The notes beneath the pieces are model-generated. The model was given only the letters and a program-made list of their open reading frames with translations, was not told the origin of the DNA and made no database searches. The translations under genes and the position numbers were made by a program. From UBA10677 sp045532295 (GTDB lineage Bacteria; Bacillota; Clostridia; Christensenellales; Pumilibacteraceae), in the NCBI GenBank assembly GCA_045532295.1, contig JAZSFP010000004.1, forward strand, positions 62,001 through 126,000: a stretch of 64,000 nt of DNA, read 5' to 3'. Below are positions 1-7,681 of the stretch, one piece after another (the first letter of the stretch is position 1; each line of letters starts with the position of its first letter).

Positions 1-629
1 CCCTTAAGGGGAAGGATATAGTTCATAACGGAGAATACGGATTTCTTCATTTCTCCGCAGTACTTCGAGCCGGCGATAAGAACGATTTTCTTCTTGAAGT
101 TGAGGATAATAGCAGCCTCGGAGTTGATGCCCTCAATTTCAGGGTTGAGTTTAAGTCCGGGCGCGCAAATTACCGTGAAGTCCTCGGAGAAGTTCTCAAG
201 TTCCTCTTCCGTGGGACGAATAAGCATATTGTTCATAAAGAGGTTTTGCGATGCGTACTCGTTGATAACGCGGATAGACACTCTGTACTCGGGGTCAGCG
301 CCTGCAAAACCGTCGAAAAGGTAAATCGTGCGGTTGGAAAGGTATGCCGATACCTTACCGTAAATGCGCTCGAACGCCTCTTCGGAAATAGGTCTGTTCT
401 CGTTGTTCCAGTTAATGTTGTCGCGAGAAGTCTCCTCGTCAACTACGTAACGGTCCTTGGGGCTACGACCAGTGTACTTGCCCGTTTCAACCAAGAGCGC
501 GCCACTGTCCATAAGACGAGCGTCCTCTTCAGTGCCAAGAGCCTCTTCGGTAAGTACCGCAGGGGAAAGGTTGCGGAACACCTCGTAAGGCGTCATAATG
601 TTATACTTTTCAATTCCGTAGGTTTCCAT
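1..629 (-). CDS. pckA: Phosphoenolpyruvate carboxykinase (ATP), N-terminal part
   Basis: Converts oxaloacetate and ATP to PEP, CO2 and ADP, linking C4 acids to gluconeogenesis; in fermenters it may run toward oxaloacetate. About 209 N-terminal residues are visible before the window edge cuts the gene. Motifs of the ATP-type family are clear: TGRYSPKD-like TGKYTGRSPKD near residue 50, FAGADPEYRVSIRVI near 105, then FTVICAPG and NSEAAIILNFKKK followed by YCGEMKKSVFSVMNY. The nucleotide-binding P-loop and metal ligands lie outside the window. The start at 629 is supported by GGAGGTAATT just upstream. A consensus promoter sits about 70 bases upstream, so it is probably transcribed alone. Confidence 0.93.
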   Translation of the reverse strand, partial: METYGIEKYNIMTPYEVFRNLSPAVLTEEALGTEEDARLMDSGALLVETGKYTGRSPKDRYVVDEETSRDNINWNNENRPISEEAFERIYGKVSAYLSNRTIYLFDGFAGADPEYRVSIRVINEYASQNLFMNNMLIRPTEEELENFSEDFTVICAPGLKLNPEIEGINSEAAIILNFKKKIVLIAGSKYCGEMKKSVFSVMNYILPLK

Positions 630-695
630 AATTACCTCCAAAAAATTTTAATCATTATAGGTTTTTTGCGGTGAAATCCAACTTCCACCAAATAT

Positions 696-724
696 ATTAT
701 ATTGCATTTTAAAGAATAAATCAA
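696..724 (-). promoter_or_regulatory. pckA promoter
   Basis: On the minus strand TTGATT (719-724) and TATAAT (696-701) are separated by 17 bases, predicting transcription start near 689 and a 60-base leader ahead of pckA. Confidence 0.7.
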
Positions 725-737
725 CTGTTTTAAGGGC

Positions 738-780
738 AAAAACGAACAAAATTTGCGCGCCCGCTTTGGACACGCAAATT
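738..780 (-). terminator. Rho-independent terminator after rsmA
   Basis: AATTTGCG (773-780 read in reverse) pairs with CGCAAATT at 750-757. A T-rich tract follows in the minus-strand transcript. It lies directly behind the rsmA stop codon. Confidence 0.6.
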
Positions 781-783
781 AAA

Positions 784-1596
784 TTATAATTTATAGGAAA
801 TCTTGATAAAATCTTCGGGAGCGAGTTCCTCCGCTCTAACGGTGGGCGAATATCCAAGCGAAGTAAGTATCTCCGTAGCCTCCGCTTTGCTTATGCCGTA
901 GCCGGCGGAGAGGTTGTTTACGAGCGTCTTTCTCTTCATTGCGAACGCCTTTTTTACGAGGGGGAATACCTTTTGAGCGTTCTCCACCTCGCTCTCGTTC
1001 ATATCAATGCGCACTACCGCGCTATCCACGTTTGGCGGAGGGGTGAACATATCACGCTTAACGATTCGCGTTATCTTGGCTTTGCCACGGAGCGCAACGG
1101 ACACCGAAAGCGCGCCGTAATCGCCCTTTTTGTTGGTAGCGCAAATGCGTTCCGCCACTTCCTTTTGCACCATTACCGTTATCGACGAGGGCTTGTTTTT
1201 GCGCTCAAGGAAGGTGAAAAGCAGGGGCGTCGTTATATAGTAAGGGAGGTTTGCAACCACCTTGTATTTTCCGCCTACGATATCGTCGATCTCTTCGTCC
1301 GCCCACTTCGTAACGTCGTCCATAATGACTTCCGCGTTATCAAAATCCTTGAGCGTTTCGCTAAGCACACCCTCAAGCGAGCGGTCAATCTCGAACGCCA
1401 CTACGCTCTTTGCTTTTTTGCATAGCGCCGAAGTGAGCGTGCCTGCGCCCGCGCCGATTTCTAAAACGATATCGTCCTTATTTACTTCCGCGTCGCGCGC
1501 AATGTCCTCTAAGAGCGCGTAATCGGTTATAAAGTTCTGCCCGTACTTTTTCGAAAAGGAAAAGCCGTACTTTTTCAAAAGTGCTAATATGTCCAT
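784..1596 (-). CDS. rsmA: 16S rRNA dimethyladenosine transferase RsmA/KsgA
   Basis: Dimethylates the two adjacent adenines in the 3' terminal helix of 16S rRNA during 30S maturation, using S-adenosylmethionine. The 270-residue product has the family layout: GQNFITD near residue 20, the SAM-binding EIGAGAGTL at 46-54, an acidic residue after VVAFEID, and the catalytic NLPYYI at 116-121. The C-terminal helical domain carries VKKAFAMKRKTL. Start choice: ATG at 1596 has no Shine-Dalgarno, but a near-perfect promoter puts transcription start on its A, so the mRNA may be leaderless. An in-frame GTG at 1614 would add six residues and lies inside the promoter spacer, so I prefer 1596. Confidence 0.95.
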   Translation of the reverse strand: MDILALLKKYGFSFSKKYGQNFITDYALLEDIARDAEVNKDDIVLEIGAGAGTLTSALCKKAKSVVAFEIDRSLEGVLSETLKDFDNAEVIMDDVTKWADEEIDDIVGGKYKVVANLPYYITTPLLFTFLERKNKPSSITVMVQKEVAERICATNKKGDYGALSVSVALRGKAKITRIVKRDMFTPPPNVDSAVVRIDMNESEVENAQKVFPLVKKAFAMKRKTLVNNLSAGYGISKAEATEILTSLGYSPTVRAEELAPEDFIKISYKL

Positions 1597-1602
1597 ATGT
1601 TT

Positions 1603-1631
1603 ATTATACCACACTTTTCCCTTCTTGCCAA
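1603..1631 (-). promoter_or_regulatory. rsmA promoter, predicted leaderless
   Basis: TTGGCA (1626-1631) and TATAAT (1603-1608) on the minus strand have a 17-base spacer and an extended TGG before the -10 box. Exactly six bases separate the -10 box from the ATG at 1596, which places +1 on the start codon. Confidence 0.75.
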
Positions 1632-1640
1632 GCGTCTAAA

Positions 1641-1676
1641 GTAAAAAAGTCAAACTCTAAGAAGAATTTGACTTTT
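1641..1676 (-). terminator. Terminator after the GH42-like gene
   Basis: A 13-bp stem (1646-1658 with 1663-1675, one wobble) closes a 4-base loop. A run of T follows in the minus-strand RNA. It ends the glycosidase transcript just upstream of the rsmA promoter. Confidence 0.85.
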
Positions 1677-1682
1677 AATCCG

Positions 1683-3812
1683 TTAAATCTTTTCAAAAAT
1701 TCTAAAGCGTTTTTCGGGGATAGAGAGGGTGGTTTTTCCGCTCACGATTTCGCCCGATATAACGTCACGCCACTTGCCGTCGAAGTCGTAGTCGAAGTGG
1801 CAATCGTAATGGGGGAAGAAACCCATAAGTTTATCGTCGCCGTGGACTGAGCAGTACTCGGGAGCGAGCATTTTAACTTTTGCGTCCTCAAGCAGTTTTC
1901 TTATAATGGGCGTTCTTAAAGTGAACTCGGACGAGAAAATATTTTTGCCCTCGCCACGATTAACCCTTGCCGTCAAGATATAGCCGTCGGGGGAAGTTTG
2001 GAGCACTTCTTGTCCCTCTTCCGCAACTATATGAAGAAGAGGATAATCCTTAGGACAATGGTGTGTGCAGTGCCAGTAAATGTGCTTATAAATATCGCGG
2101 TGTTGGAGGCGTTTTCCGCTCTCTTGTACTCTAAAACCCGTAACCGTATGCTGATTTTCGTAACTAAACTCGGGAGCGAGCAAGCCTGCGGCGTAGTTGA
2201 AAAGTATATGCGCGTCGGGGCGAATACGCTCTTTGATTTTGTTCCAAAGTTCCTCGGGCATAACGAACGCGTGACAGAACACGATAAACTTATACTTCGA
2301 CATATCCACTTCAAAAATATCGCTAAGTCTGAGGTGGTCAACGGGCGCGCCTGCGTGACGAAGTTCACGCTCAAGACGAAGACGGAGGTTTCTCTGCGGA
2401 GAAGAAAGATAGGTCGTGTGCGCGCAACTTTCCTCGTCCTCAACGAACAGAACTTCGGCAATATTTTCTCTATCAATTCTCGACCATTTTTTATAGAAGT
2501 CGGCTTGGTGACGGAACATTTCCACCATACGCTCGTCGGCGTACCAGTCGTCCCCTAAGCCACCGATATCCATCCACCAAAAGCCCTGCTTAAAGACGAG
2601 CGCGCGGTAAATCTCACGCCAGAAAGCAGTCTCGGTTTCGTCCGCCGTTTTGTTCTTTCTCGCTAAATCGTTTGAGTGATGCGAACGGCTGTCGTTTTCC
2701 TCAATCCACAACTTCTTGCGAGCGAAAGACTGACCGGGGGCTTGGCTTGCTCCGGGGTCGCCTGCTAAACAGTAATGGTAGCCCTTAGGCGAGGAATAGA
2801 AGTCAACGAAGGGCGTAGTCATTGCCCTTTCGGTTGCAAGGTGTCCTGCGTATCCCACCGTTTCGTCTTGGAAATAGCCGTAGAACGCGCCTGCAGCCTT
2901 GCCGGAGTATTCCTTAATAACCTTACCAAAAGCCTCGATTGCGTCAAAGCACGCGTCCGAGTGGAAAAGGTTACAGTCGTATTGACGCTTATCGTCGGCA
3001 AGAAGAACCTCGCGTAAGGTCTTTCCGCCCTCGCTCCAACGCTCAGGGGGCGTGGGCATAGGAAGATTGTCAACGGTTAAATTTGGCATATTCCACTCTT
3101 TGCGAAGAGCGTCGAGCGAGCCGTACTTTTTAACCGCCCAGTTATAGAAATGCTTGCGGTGGCTTATACCAAAGTCGCCCTTTCTCGGGTCGCCCTGATT
3201 ACGCCAGTCGCCCCACCACATACACTCGCCACAGTTTCCAAACGAGGGCATATAGCCTATAACTTGATTTGCGTAAGGACTGCTCTCTATATGCTTAACC
3301 AGTTCCGCAAGCGCTTTCGACGCGTCCTCTACCCAAACTTTCGACGAGAACGACTGACGAGCAATGCGCTGGTCGGGGAAAGGCGGATAGCTAATTCCGT
3401 CGTGACCGTGCATATCCTGATGCTCAGTGCCTACGAGCGCTCTAATCTCTTCCGCCGTCGTAGGTCCGTTCCAGTAAACGCAAAGTTCTTCGGGGTGCGC
3501 CTTGTCCCAGTCAAGCGGAGGCTCCATACCAAGTCGAGGCACGAAGTAACGGTCGGGGTGACCGTCCAAAAGTACGCTCATATGCTTGTCAAAATGCGTA
3601 AAATCGTATTTGTCAATGCCTACCCACCATCGAGGCATAGGCACGGTGTTTATCGTCGAACCGATATAATCTATCTTTTCTCTACGAATATTGTACGGCT
3701 CAAAAGCCTTAGGGTCGTCGTGGGCTCCCTCCCAAGCGCCCCAAGTACCGTTCATATAGAAAAAGTTCCAAGGCGTATGTTGCATTAAGTCAAGTATTTC
3801 GTCAATTTTCAT
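1683..3812 (-). CDS. GH42-like glycoside hydrolase (putative beta-galactosidase family)
   Basis: A 709-residue protein without signal peptide, so cytoplasmic. The N-terminal two thirds fit a clan GH-A barrel: the candidate acid/base glutamate is E196 in GNCGECMWW and the candidate nucleophile lies in LWIEEND (E371 or E372). The roughly 175-residue spacing resembles GH42. The later part (VLFVEDEESCAHTTY, KYKFIVFCHAFVMPEELW) resembles the GH42 trimerisation, glutamine-amidotransferase-like domain, and a small beta domain ends the protein. The motifs are not those of characterised LacZ or GH42 enzymes, so substrate is unknown. The start at 3812 follows CGGAGGAAATT; an upstream in-frame start at 3863 lacks a ribosome binding site. 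Confidence 0.72.
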   Translation of the reverse strand: MKIDEILDLMQHTPWNFFYMNGTWGAWEGAHDDPKAFEPYNIRREKIDYIGSTINTVPMPRWWVGIDKYDFTHFDKHMSVLLDGHPDRYFVPRLGMEPPLDWDKAHPEELCVYWNGPTTAEEIRALVGTEHQDMHGHDGISYPPFPDQRIARQSFSSKVWVEDASKALAELVKHIESSPYANQVIGYMPSFGNCGECMWWGDWRNQGDPRKGDFGISHRKHFYNWAVKKYGSLDALRKEWNMPNLTVDNLPMPTPPERWSEGGKTLREVLLADDKRQYDCNLFHSDACFDAIEAFGKVIKEYSGKAAGAFYGYFQDETVGYAGHLATERAMTTPFVDFYSSPKGYHYCLAGDPGASQAPGQSFARKKLWIEENDSRSHHSNDLARKNKTADETETAFWREIYRALVFKQGFWWMDIGGLGDDWYADERMVEMFRHQADFYKKWSRIDRENIAEVLFVEDEESCAHTTYLSSPQRNLRLRLERELRHAGAPVDHLRLSDIFEVDMSKYKFIVFCHAFVMPEELWNKIKERIRPDAHILFNYAAGLLAPEFSYENQHTVTGFRVQESGKRLQHRDIYKHIYWHCTHHCPKDYPLLHIVAEEGQEVLQTSPDGYILTARVNRGEGKNIFSSEFTLRTPIIRKLLEDAKVKMLAPEYCSVHGDDKLMGFFPHYDCHFDYDFDGKWRDVISGEIVSGKTTLSIPEKRFRIFEKI

Positions 3813-3935
3813 AATTTCCTCCGCATTTTGTCGCATATTCGTTACTAAAATTATACAATACAACCCCCTCTTTCGTCAACTCTTTTCCATAACATTGCCC
3901 GATTTTTATTTAACTACAACTAAATATTTTGTAAA

Positions 3936-4240
3936 CCCACTAGCGTGGGGGCGGTGTCGCGCCGTAGGAAAACGAGAACACGAGCAATCGTTCCGCGTAC
4001 CGTCTTGGTCGTGTCTTTCTGGAACGAAGGCGTAGCCGAAGTGATAGAATCTCCCAAGCATATACTACCTTTTTATAGCGGTCGGAGTTCCTATCGTTTC
4101 GCTAACGCTACACCCCAGGAAGACACACGCAAAGCGTGTGACCCACTAGCGTGGGGGCGGTGTCGCGCCGTAGGAAAACGAGAACACGAGCAATCGTTCC
4201 GCGTACCGTCTTGGTCGTGTCTTTCTGGAGCGAAGGCGAG
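3936..4240. repeat. Dispersed palindromic repeat mosaic, two tandem units
   Basis: A unit beginning CCCACTAGCGTGGGGGCGG recurs at 3936 and 4142 with nearly identical sequence (modules also seen near 15.2, 16.9, 26.4 and 30.3 kb). Between them a long imperfect hairpin runs from GTGTCTTTCTGG (about 4014) to CCAGGAAGACAC (about 4124). No coding capacity: open frames across it do not resemble proteins. Confidence 0.85.
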
Positions 4241-4253
4241 AGGGCTTACATAA

Positions 4254-4292
4254 AACAAAAAAAAGACACAAACAAAGGTTCGTGTCTTTTTG
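4254..4292 (-). terminator. Third terminator after rpsI
   Basis: Minus-strand hairpin AAAAGACACGAAC / GTTTGTGTCTTTT with T tract; near copy of the first terminator. Confidence 0.75.
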
Positions 4293-4412
4293 TCCATAAG
4301 TTGTCGTGAAAAAGATAAGAGATTTTGAGATGATTTTGTTCGTCCCTCGAAGGAGGTGTGCAACGAACAGCATAGGCGTAAAACGTCATAGAAACAAGCA
4401 AGACGAGGAAAG

Positions 4413-4446
4413 AAAAAAAGAACGAACTTTCGTCCGTTCTTTTTAG
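4413..4446 (-). terminator. Second terminator after rpsI
   Basis: Minus-strand AAAAAGAACG pairs with CGTTCTTTTT around a short loop, followed by more T. It belongs to the middle copy of the array. Confidence 0.75.
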
Positions 4447-4521
4447 CCATAAGTTGTCGATTGATAAAACGAGGATTTTCGAAATGATTTTTGTCGAAGG
4501 CGAGAGGGGTAGCGTAAAACA

Positions 4522-4555
4522 AAAAAAAGACACAAACAAAAGTTCGTGTCTTTTC
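4522..4555 (-). terminator. First terminator after rpsI
   Basis: Minus-strand hairpin AAAAGACACGAAC / GTTTGTGTCTTTT (13 bp with one wobble, TTTT loop) followed by TTTTGTTTTA. Confidence 0.85.
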
Positions 4556-4670
4556 GTCCATAAGTTGTCGTGAAAAAGATAAGAGATTTTGAGATGATTT
4601 TGTTCGTCCCTCGAAGGAGGTGTGCAGGTAGCACATTGACTGAGAGGACGGGCAAAAGCGCTCAAAAGAA

Positions 4671-5084
4671 TTATCTTTTCGAGAATTGAGGAGCGCGTCT
4701 CGCCTTCTTGAGACCATACTTCTTTCTCTCTTTCATTCTGGGGTCGCGAGTGAGGAAACCTGCTTTCTTGAGGTCTGCCTTGTAAGCCTCGTCAGCGATA
4801 ACGAGTGCGCGAGCGATACCGTGACGGATAGCGCCTGCTTGACCGGAAAGACCGCCACCCTTAACGTTAACGAGCACGTCGAACTTAGCGTTAGCGCCGG
4901 TGAGAACGAGGGGCTGATTAACGATGAGTTTAAGCGTATCGAGACCGAAGTAGTCGTCGATGGAGCGTTTATTGATGTTTATAGAGCCGTTGCCGGGAAC
5001 GAGACGAACGCGGGCAATAGCCTTCTTTCTTCTACCGGTACCCCAGTATTGCAATTTTTTCTTTGCGGAAGTTTTTGCTGCCAT
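4671..5084 (-). CDS. rpsI: 30S ribosomal protein S9
   Basis: Small-subunit protein whose C-terminal tail reaches the P-site tRNA. The 137 residues match the usual length: GTGRRKKAIARVRL near residue 16, the central GGGLSGQAGAIRHGIARAL, and the basic tail KKYGLKKARRAPQFSKR ending in the invariant SKR. It follows rplM by two bases, the conserved L13-S9 operon order, and shares its promoter near 5.7 kb. Three terminators in series end the transcript. Confidence 0.98.
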   Translation of the reverse strand: MAAKTSAKKKLQYWGTGRRKKAIARVRLVPGNGSININKRSIDDYFGLDTLKLIVNQPLVLTGANAKFDVLVNVKGGGLSGQAGAIRHGIARALVIADEAYKADLKKAGFLTRDPRMKERKKYGLKKARRAPQFSKR

Positions 5085-5086
5085 AA

Positions 5087-5539
5087 TCAGTTATACCTCT
5101 TTACTACTAAATTAAGAACCTCGGGTTGTTGAGCCTCGTGGGGGTGCTCAGCGCCCTTGTAAATACGAACCTTCTTGAGCATCTTTCTGCCGAGAGCATT
5201 TTTAGGAAGCATACCCTTAACAGCAAGATAAAGCGCCTCGTCGCTCTTTTCAGCCATTAACTTTTTGTACTGAATTTGCTTAGCGCCACCCATATAAAGC
5301 GTATGGTGGAATTTGTACTTGTCTTCTAACTTGTTGCCGGTAAGAACGATCTTATCGGAGTTGATAACGATAACGAAATCTCCGCAGTCAACGTGAGGAG
5401 TGAACTCGGGCTTATTCTTGCCACGAAGTACCGCTGCTACCTGACTTGCAAGACGACCCATAGTCATCCCGGTAGCGTCAACGAGGTACCACTTTCTCGA
5501 TGCGGAGGCAGTTTGCTCATTTGCCATAAAAGTTTTCAC
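5087..5539 (-). CDS. rplM: 50S ribosomal protein L13
   Basis: Early-assembling large-subunit protein of 150 residues. Family motifs include KWYLVDATGMTMGRLAS, VAAVLRGKNKPEFTPHVDCGD and GMLPKNALGRKMLKKVRIYKG. GTG at 5539 is chosen because AGAGG lies nine bases upstream; the alternative ATG at 5527 is too far from it. First gene of the rplM-rpsI operon, with a 155-base leader that can fold and may mediate feedback control. Confidence 0.97.
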   Translation of the reverse strand: MKTFMANEQTASASRKWYLVDATGMTMGRLASQVAAVLRGKNKPEFTPHVDCGDFVIVINSDKIVLTGNKLEDKYKFHHTLYMGGAKQIQYKKLMAEKSDEALYLAVKGMLPKNALGRKMLKKVRIYKGAEHPHEAQQPEVLNLVVKRYN

Positions 5540-5693
5540 GGTAAATTACCTCTTCATAAAATATATTTTAATTTTGCGAAATCGGTCGAAGTTTCACGCC
5601 ATCGAGCCAACCCGACTACGCCCAACGCTCGTCCTAAGCGATAAGCAAAAGGGGCTAACTTTTGCACAGCACAAAGGACACCCGTCAAGGTGC
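5540..5693 (-). promoter_or_regulatory. Structured 5' leader of rplM-rpsI (candidate L13 leader)
   Basis: Between the predicted transcription start (about 5693) and the GTG, the RNA can form AGCAC/GTGCT, GCAAAAG/CTTTTGC and GTCG/CGAC helices. L13 leader RNAs are known in Firmicutes; identity here is inferred from position and folding potential, not from a checked consensus. Confidence 0.4.
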
Positions 5694-5699
5694 TATAAT

Positions 5700-5728
5700 A
5701 TTTTACCACAACCGCCCCCCTTTGTCAA
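5700..5728 (-). promoter_or_regulatory. rplM-rpsI promoter
   Basis: TTGACA (5723-5728) and TAAAAT (5700-5705) on the minus strand with a 17-base spacer. Confidence 0.8.
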
Positions 5729-5740
5729 GCCTTTTAACGA

Positions 5741-5779
5741 ACAAAAACAAAAAAAATGCGTCTAAAATCGACGCATTTT
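5741..5779 (-). terminator. Terminator after the GH123-like gene
   Basis: AAAATGCGTC (5753-5762) pairs with GACGCATTTT (5770-5779), followed on the minus strand by TTTTGTTTTTG. Confidence 0.88.
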
Positions 5780-5787
5780 CTACGGTT

Positions 5788-7401
5788 TTAGTTGTTTTCT
5801 TCAATGAGCGCGTTAATCTTCTCGCGGAAAGCGATATGCCACTGAGCAGAACGGGGATAGTCGCGCCAGCCCTTAACGCCCTCGTCGTTTATGAGTTTAA
5901 CAACCGCCTCTCTTCCCAAACTCTTTTCTAAAAGTTTAAGCGCCATACGGTCTTGCAAGCCGTCGTAGAAGACTTCCAAGCGGAGCGAATCCCAACAACC
6001 CTTAGTGCCGGGGTAGGAAACGAAACTGTCGCCCGAGGGGAACGCGCCACCGGCGTCCGTTACTGCGAACGGGTCAAGGGGACGGAGCGAATAAACGGTG
6101 TTGTAGAAGTTGAAAGCCCACTGCAAGAAACCATTGATATTTCTCTCGTAGAGTTGAATACCGAGAATTCTGTTTCTCTGCGAAGGCATATTGATAAAGC
6201 GGTTGGAAAGGTAATCCGCGCAAGCCGAACAGCAGTAGTAAGCCCAAACCTTGCCCGACGCGTCCTCAGGGATATGCGTAGTCGAAAGAATAGGAATATC
6301 CACGAACTCGTTAGAGGGGGTGGAGGTTGCGTCCATAATATCGTAGTCTTTCAAGAAAGGCTTGATAAAGGAGGCTACCTTACTAAAGTGCTCGAACTGA
6401 GCCTCGGACGGCTCGTCGGAAATGTGGAAGAAGGTCTTGTCCGCAATGCCCTTTTCTTTTAAATATTTATCAAGGAGGGGAAGGAGCGTAGAGAGGAACT
6501 TTTTGTACTCGTCGCCAAGCGAGGGAGTATCCCAGCCGAAAATTCTCTTGTAGCCCTTTTCCGTCTTCGCCATAATCTTAGGACAAGCGAGCGCACCCCA
6601 CTGCGTAGTAAGGTGGCTCATCTCGAAATACTTAATCCCGTGAGAAAGGGCAAAGTCTACGAACTTATCAAGTTCGCTAAAGTCAAACTTATACTCGCCC
6701 TCCGCCGTCTTCTCTACTTTGAGAAGTTGCACGTCCATTCTCTCCCAGCCGATCTTGGTATCGAGCGCAGGGGTAAAGATAGGGGTATAAAGGATATTCA
6801 TACCGTGCTTAACCGCGCTATCGAGGAAAGTGCCGAAGAGTTTATAGAACTTGGAAGTCCAAGGCTTAACCTTATAATACTGAGCAATGCCGTCGTAGTG
6901 CATCCAGTTGGTGTAATAGAGGTCGCTTTCGGGCAAAACGGCGTCGATAACCTTAATAGTAACCTTCGCAGTAGCCTTTTGTTCGCCTGCAATTACCGTG
7001 AACTTAAGGGTATGCTCGCCGGGGGTAAGTCCGTCGGGATTATAAATCGTACACCAAACGCTTTGCCACTGCTTAGAGCGTAAAATCATATCGCCGTACT
7101 CAAAGGGGCGAAGAATATCTGGATAAAGACGAACCGCGCCGTCGTCGTAGATATAATAGTCGTCGCGACTGCCGTAATGAGGAAGTTGCGCAGAAACTAA
7201 ATCAACCATTCTAAGCGCGCAGTTCTTAGCAATATCTCCGCTAACCTTTATCTTACACTCGGTTATGCTCCACATATCGTTAAACAACGCCACTTGAAGA
7301 TTAAATCTCTCGTTTTTAAGCATAGACGCTTTATCAATTACTAAAGTAGGCTCAATTTGGGGAAAAACTTTTTCAAGCGAACTTAAAACTTTTATCTGCA
7401 T
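5788..7401 (-). CDS. GH123-like glycosidase (DUF4091 domain protein)
   Basis: A 537-residue protein without signal peptide. Residues about 30-155 form a beta-sandwich-like region (LVIDKASMLKNERFNLQVAL to KVTIKVID); the rest is a barrel with FFHISDEPSEA, where D329-E330 match the adjacent catalytic Asp-Glu pair used by GH123 beta-N-acetylgalactosaminidases for substrate-assisted catalysis. DUF4091 proteins share this fold, but most are uncharacterised. Start at 7401 follows AGGAGAAAGAAA; the longer in-frame start at 7470 runs into a repeat. A NahK-like amino-sugar kinase at 55.7 kb would suit an N-acetylhexosamine pathway, though the genes are not linked. Confidence 0.78.
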   Translation of the reverse strand: MQIKVLSSLEKVFPQIEPTLVIDKASMLKNERFNLQVALFNDMWSITECKIKVSGDIAKNCALRMVDLVSAQLPHYGSRDDYYIYDDGAVRLYPDILRPFEYGDMILRSKQWQSVWCTIYNPDGLTPGEHTLKFTVIAGEQKATAKVTIKVIDAVLPESDLYYTNWMHYDGIAQYYKVKPWTSKFYKLFGTFLDSAVKHGMNILYTPIFTPALDTKIGWERMDVQLLKVEKTAEGEYKFDFSELDKFVDFALSHGIKYFEMSHLTTQWGALACPKIMAKTEKGYKRIFGWDTPSLGDEYKKFLSTLLPLLDKYLKEKGIADKTFFHISDEPSEAQFEHFSKVASFIKPFLKDYDIMDATSTPSNEFVDIPILSTTHIPEDASGKVWAYYCCSACADYLSNRFINMPSQRNRILGIQLYERNINGFLQWAFNFYNTVYSLRPLDPFAVTDAGGAFPSGDSFVSYPGTKGCWDSLRLEVFYDGLQDRMALKLLEKSLGREAVVKLINDEGVKGWRDYPRSAQWHIAFREKINALIEENN

Positions 7402-7449
7402 TTTCTTTCTCCTGTGGTTTTTTATAATTTGAATACTAAGACTATGGAA

Positions 7450-7612
7450 CAATAGATAAGTGATTAGCAACTCGTTGCGTTTTAACGAGAAAAATACAAG
7501 AAAGACGAGTGTTCTCTCGAAGGCGCATACGGTTTATCGTCTGTAACTGAGAGAAACACGAAGTATTTCGCAGTATTTTTTCAGTTAAAAATCACTTAGA
7601 TATTGCGACGTA
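7450..7612. repeat. Stem-loop repeat, copy A
   Basis: About 160 bases, strongly similar to 42296-42455. Outer arms AAGTGATT (7458-7465) and AATCACTT (7590-7597) pair; TTTTAAC/GTTAAAA and AAAAATAC/GTATTTTT extend the helix; GTGTTCTCTC faces GAGAGAAACAC inside. The tip hairpin is ACG-GTTTAT-CGT (7529-7540). It lies between the GH123-like gene and the lipoprotein gene. Confidence 0.8.
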
Positions 7613-7681
7613 GTCTTACTACAACAAAAGCGTCCTTTATGACGCCTTCGTCATCATTTTCGTATATACGGTATCGTTTTT

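Larger units (their letters stand above)
4250..4660 (-). repeat. Three-copy terminator-like repeat array behind rpsI
   Basis: Two nearly identical blocks of about 110 bases (around 4251-4365 and 4516-4628) flank a diverged middle copy (around 4408-4505). Each contains CGACAACTTATGG on the minus strand, followed at once by a strong hairpin and T tract. Confidence 0.8.

Noticed and set aside
1597..1614. GTG start for rsmA at 1614
   Set aside because: It lies within the promoter -10 region; the ATG at 1596 fits the family N-terminus and the predicted transcription start.
4091..4717. A 208-codon open frame on the minus strand across the repeats behind rpsI
   Set aside because: It runs through repeat modules and three terminator hairpins and repeats the same peptide twice because the DNA is repeated; no domain or start signal.
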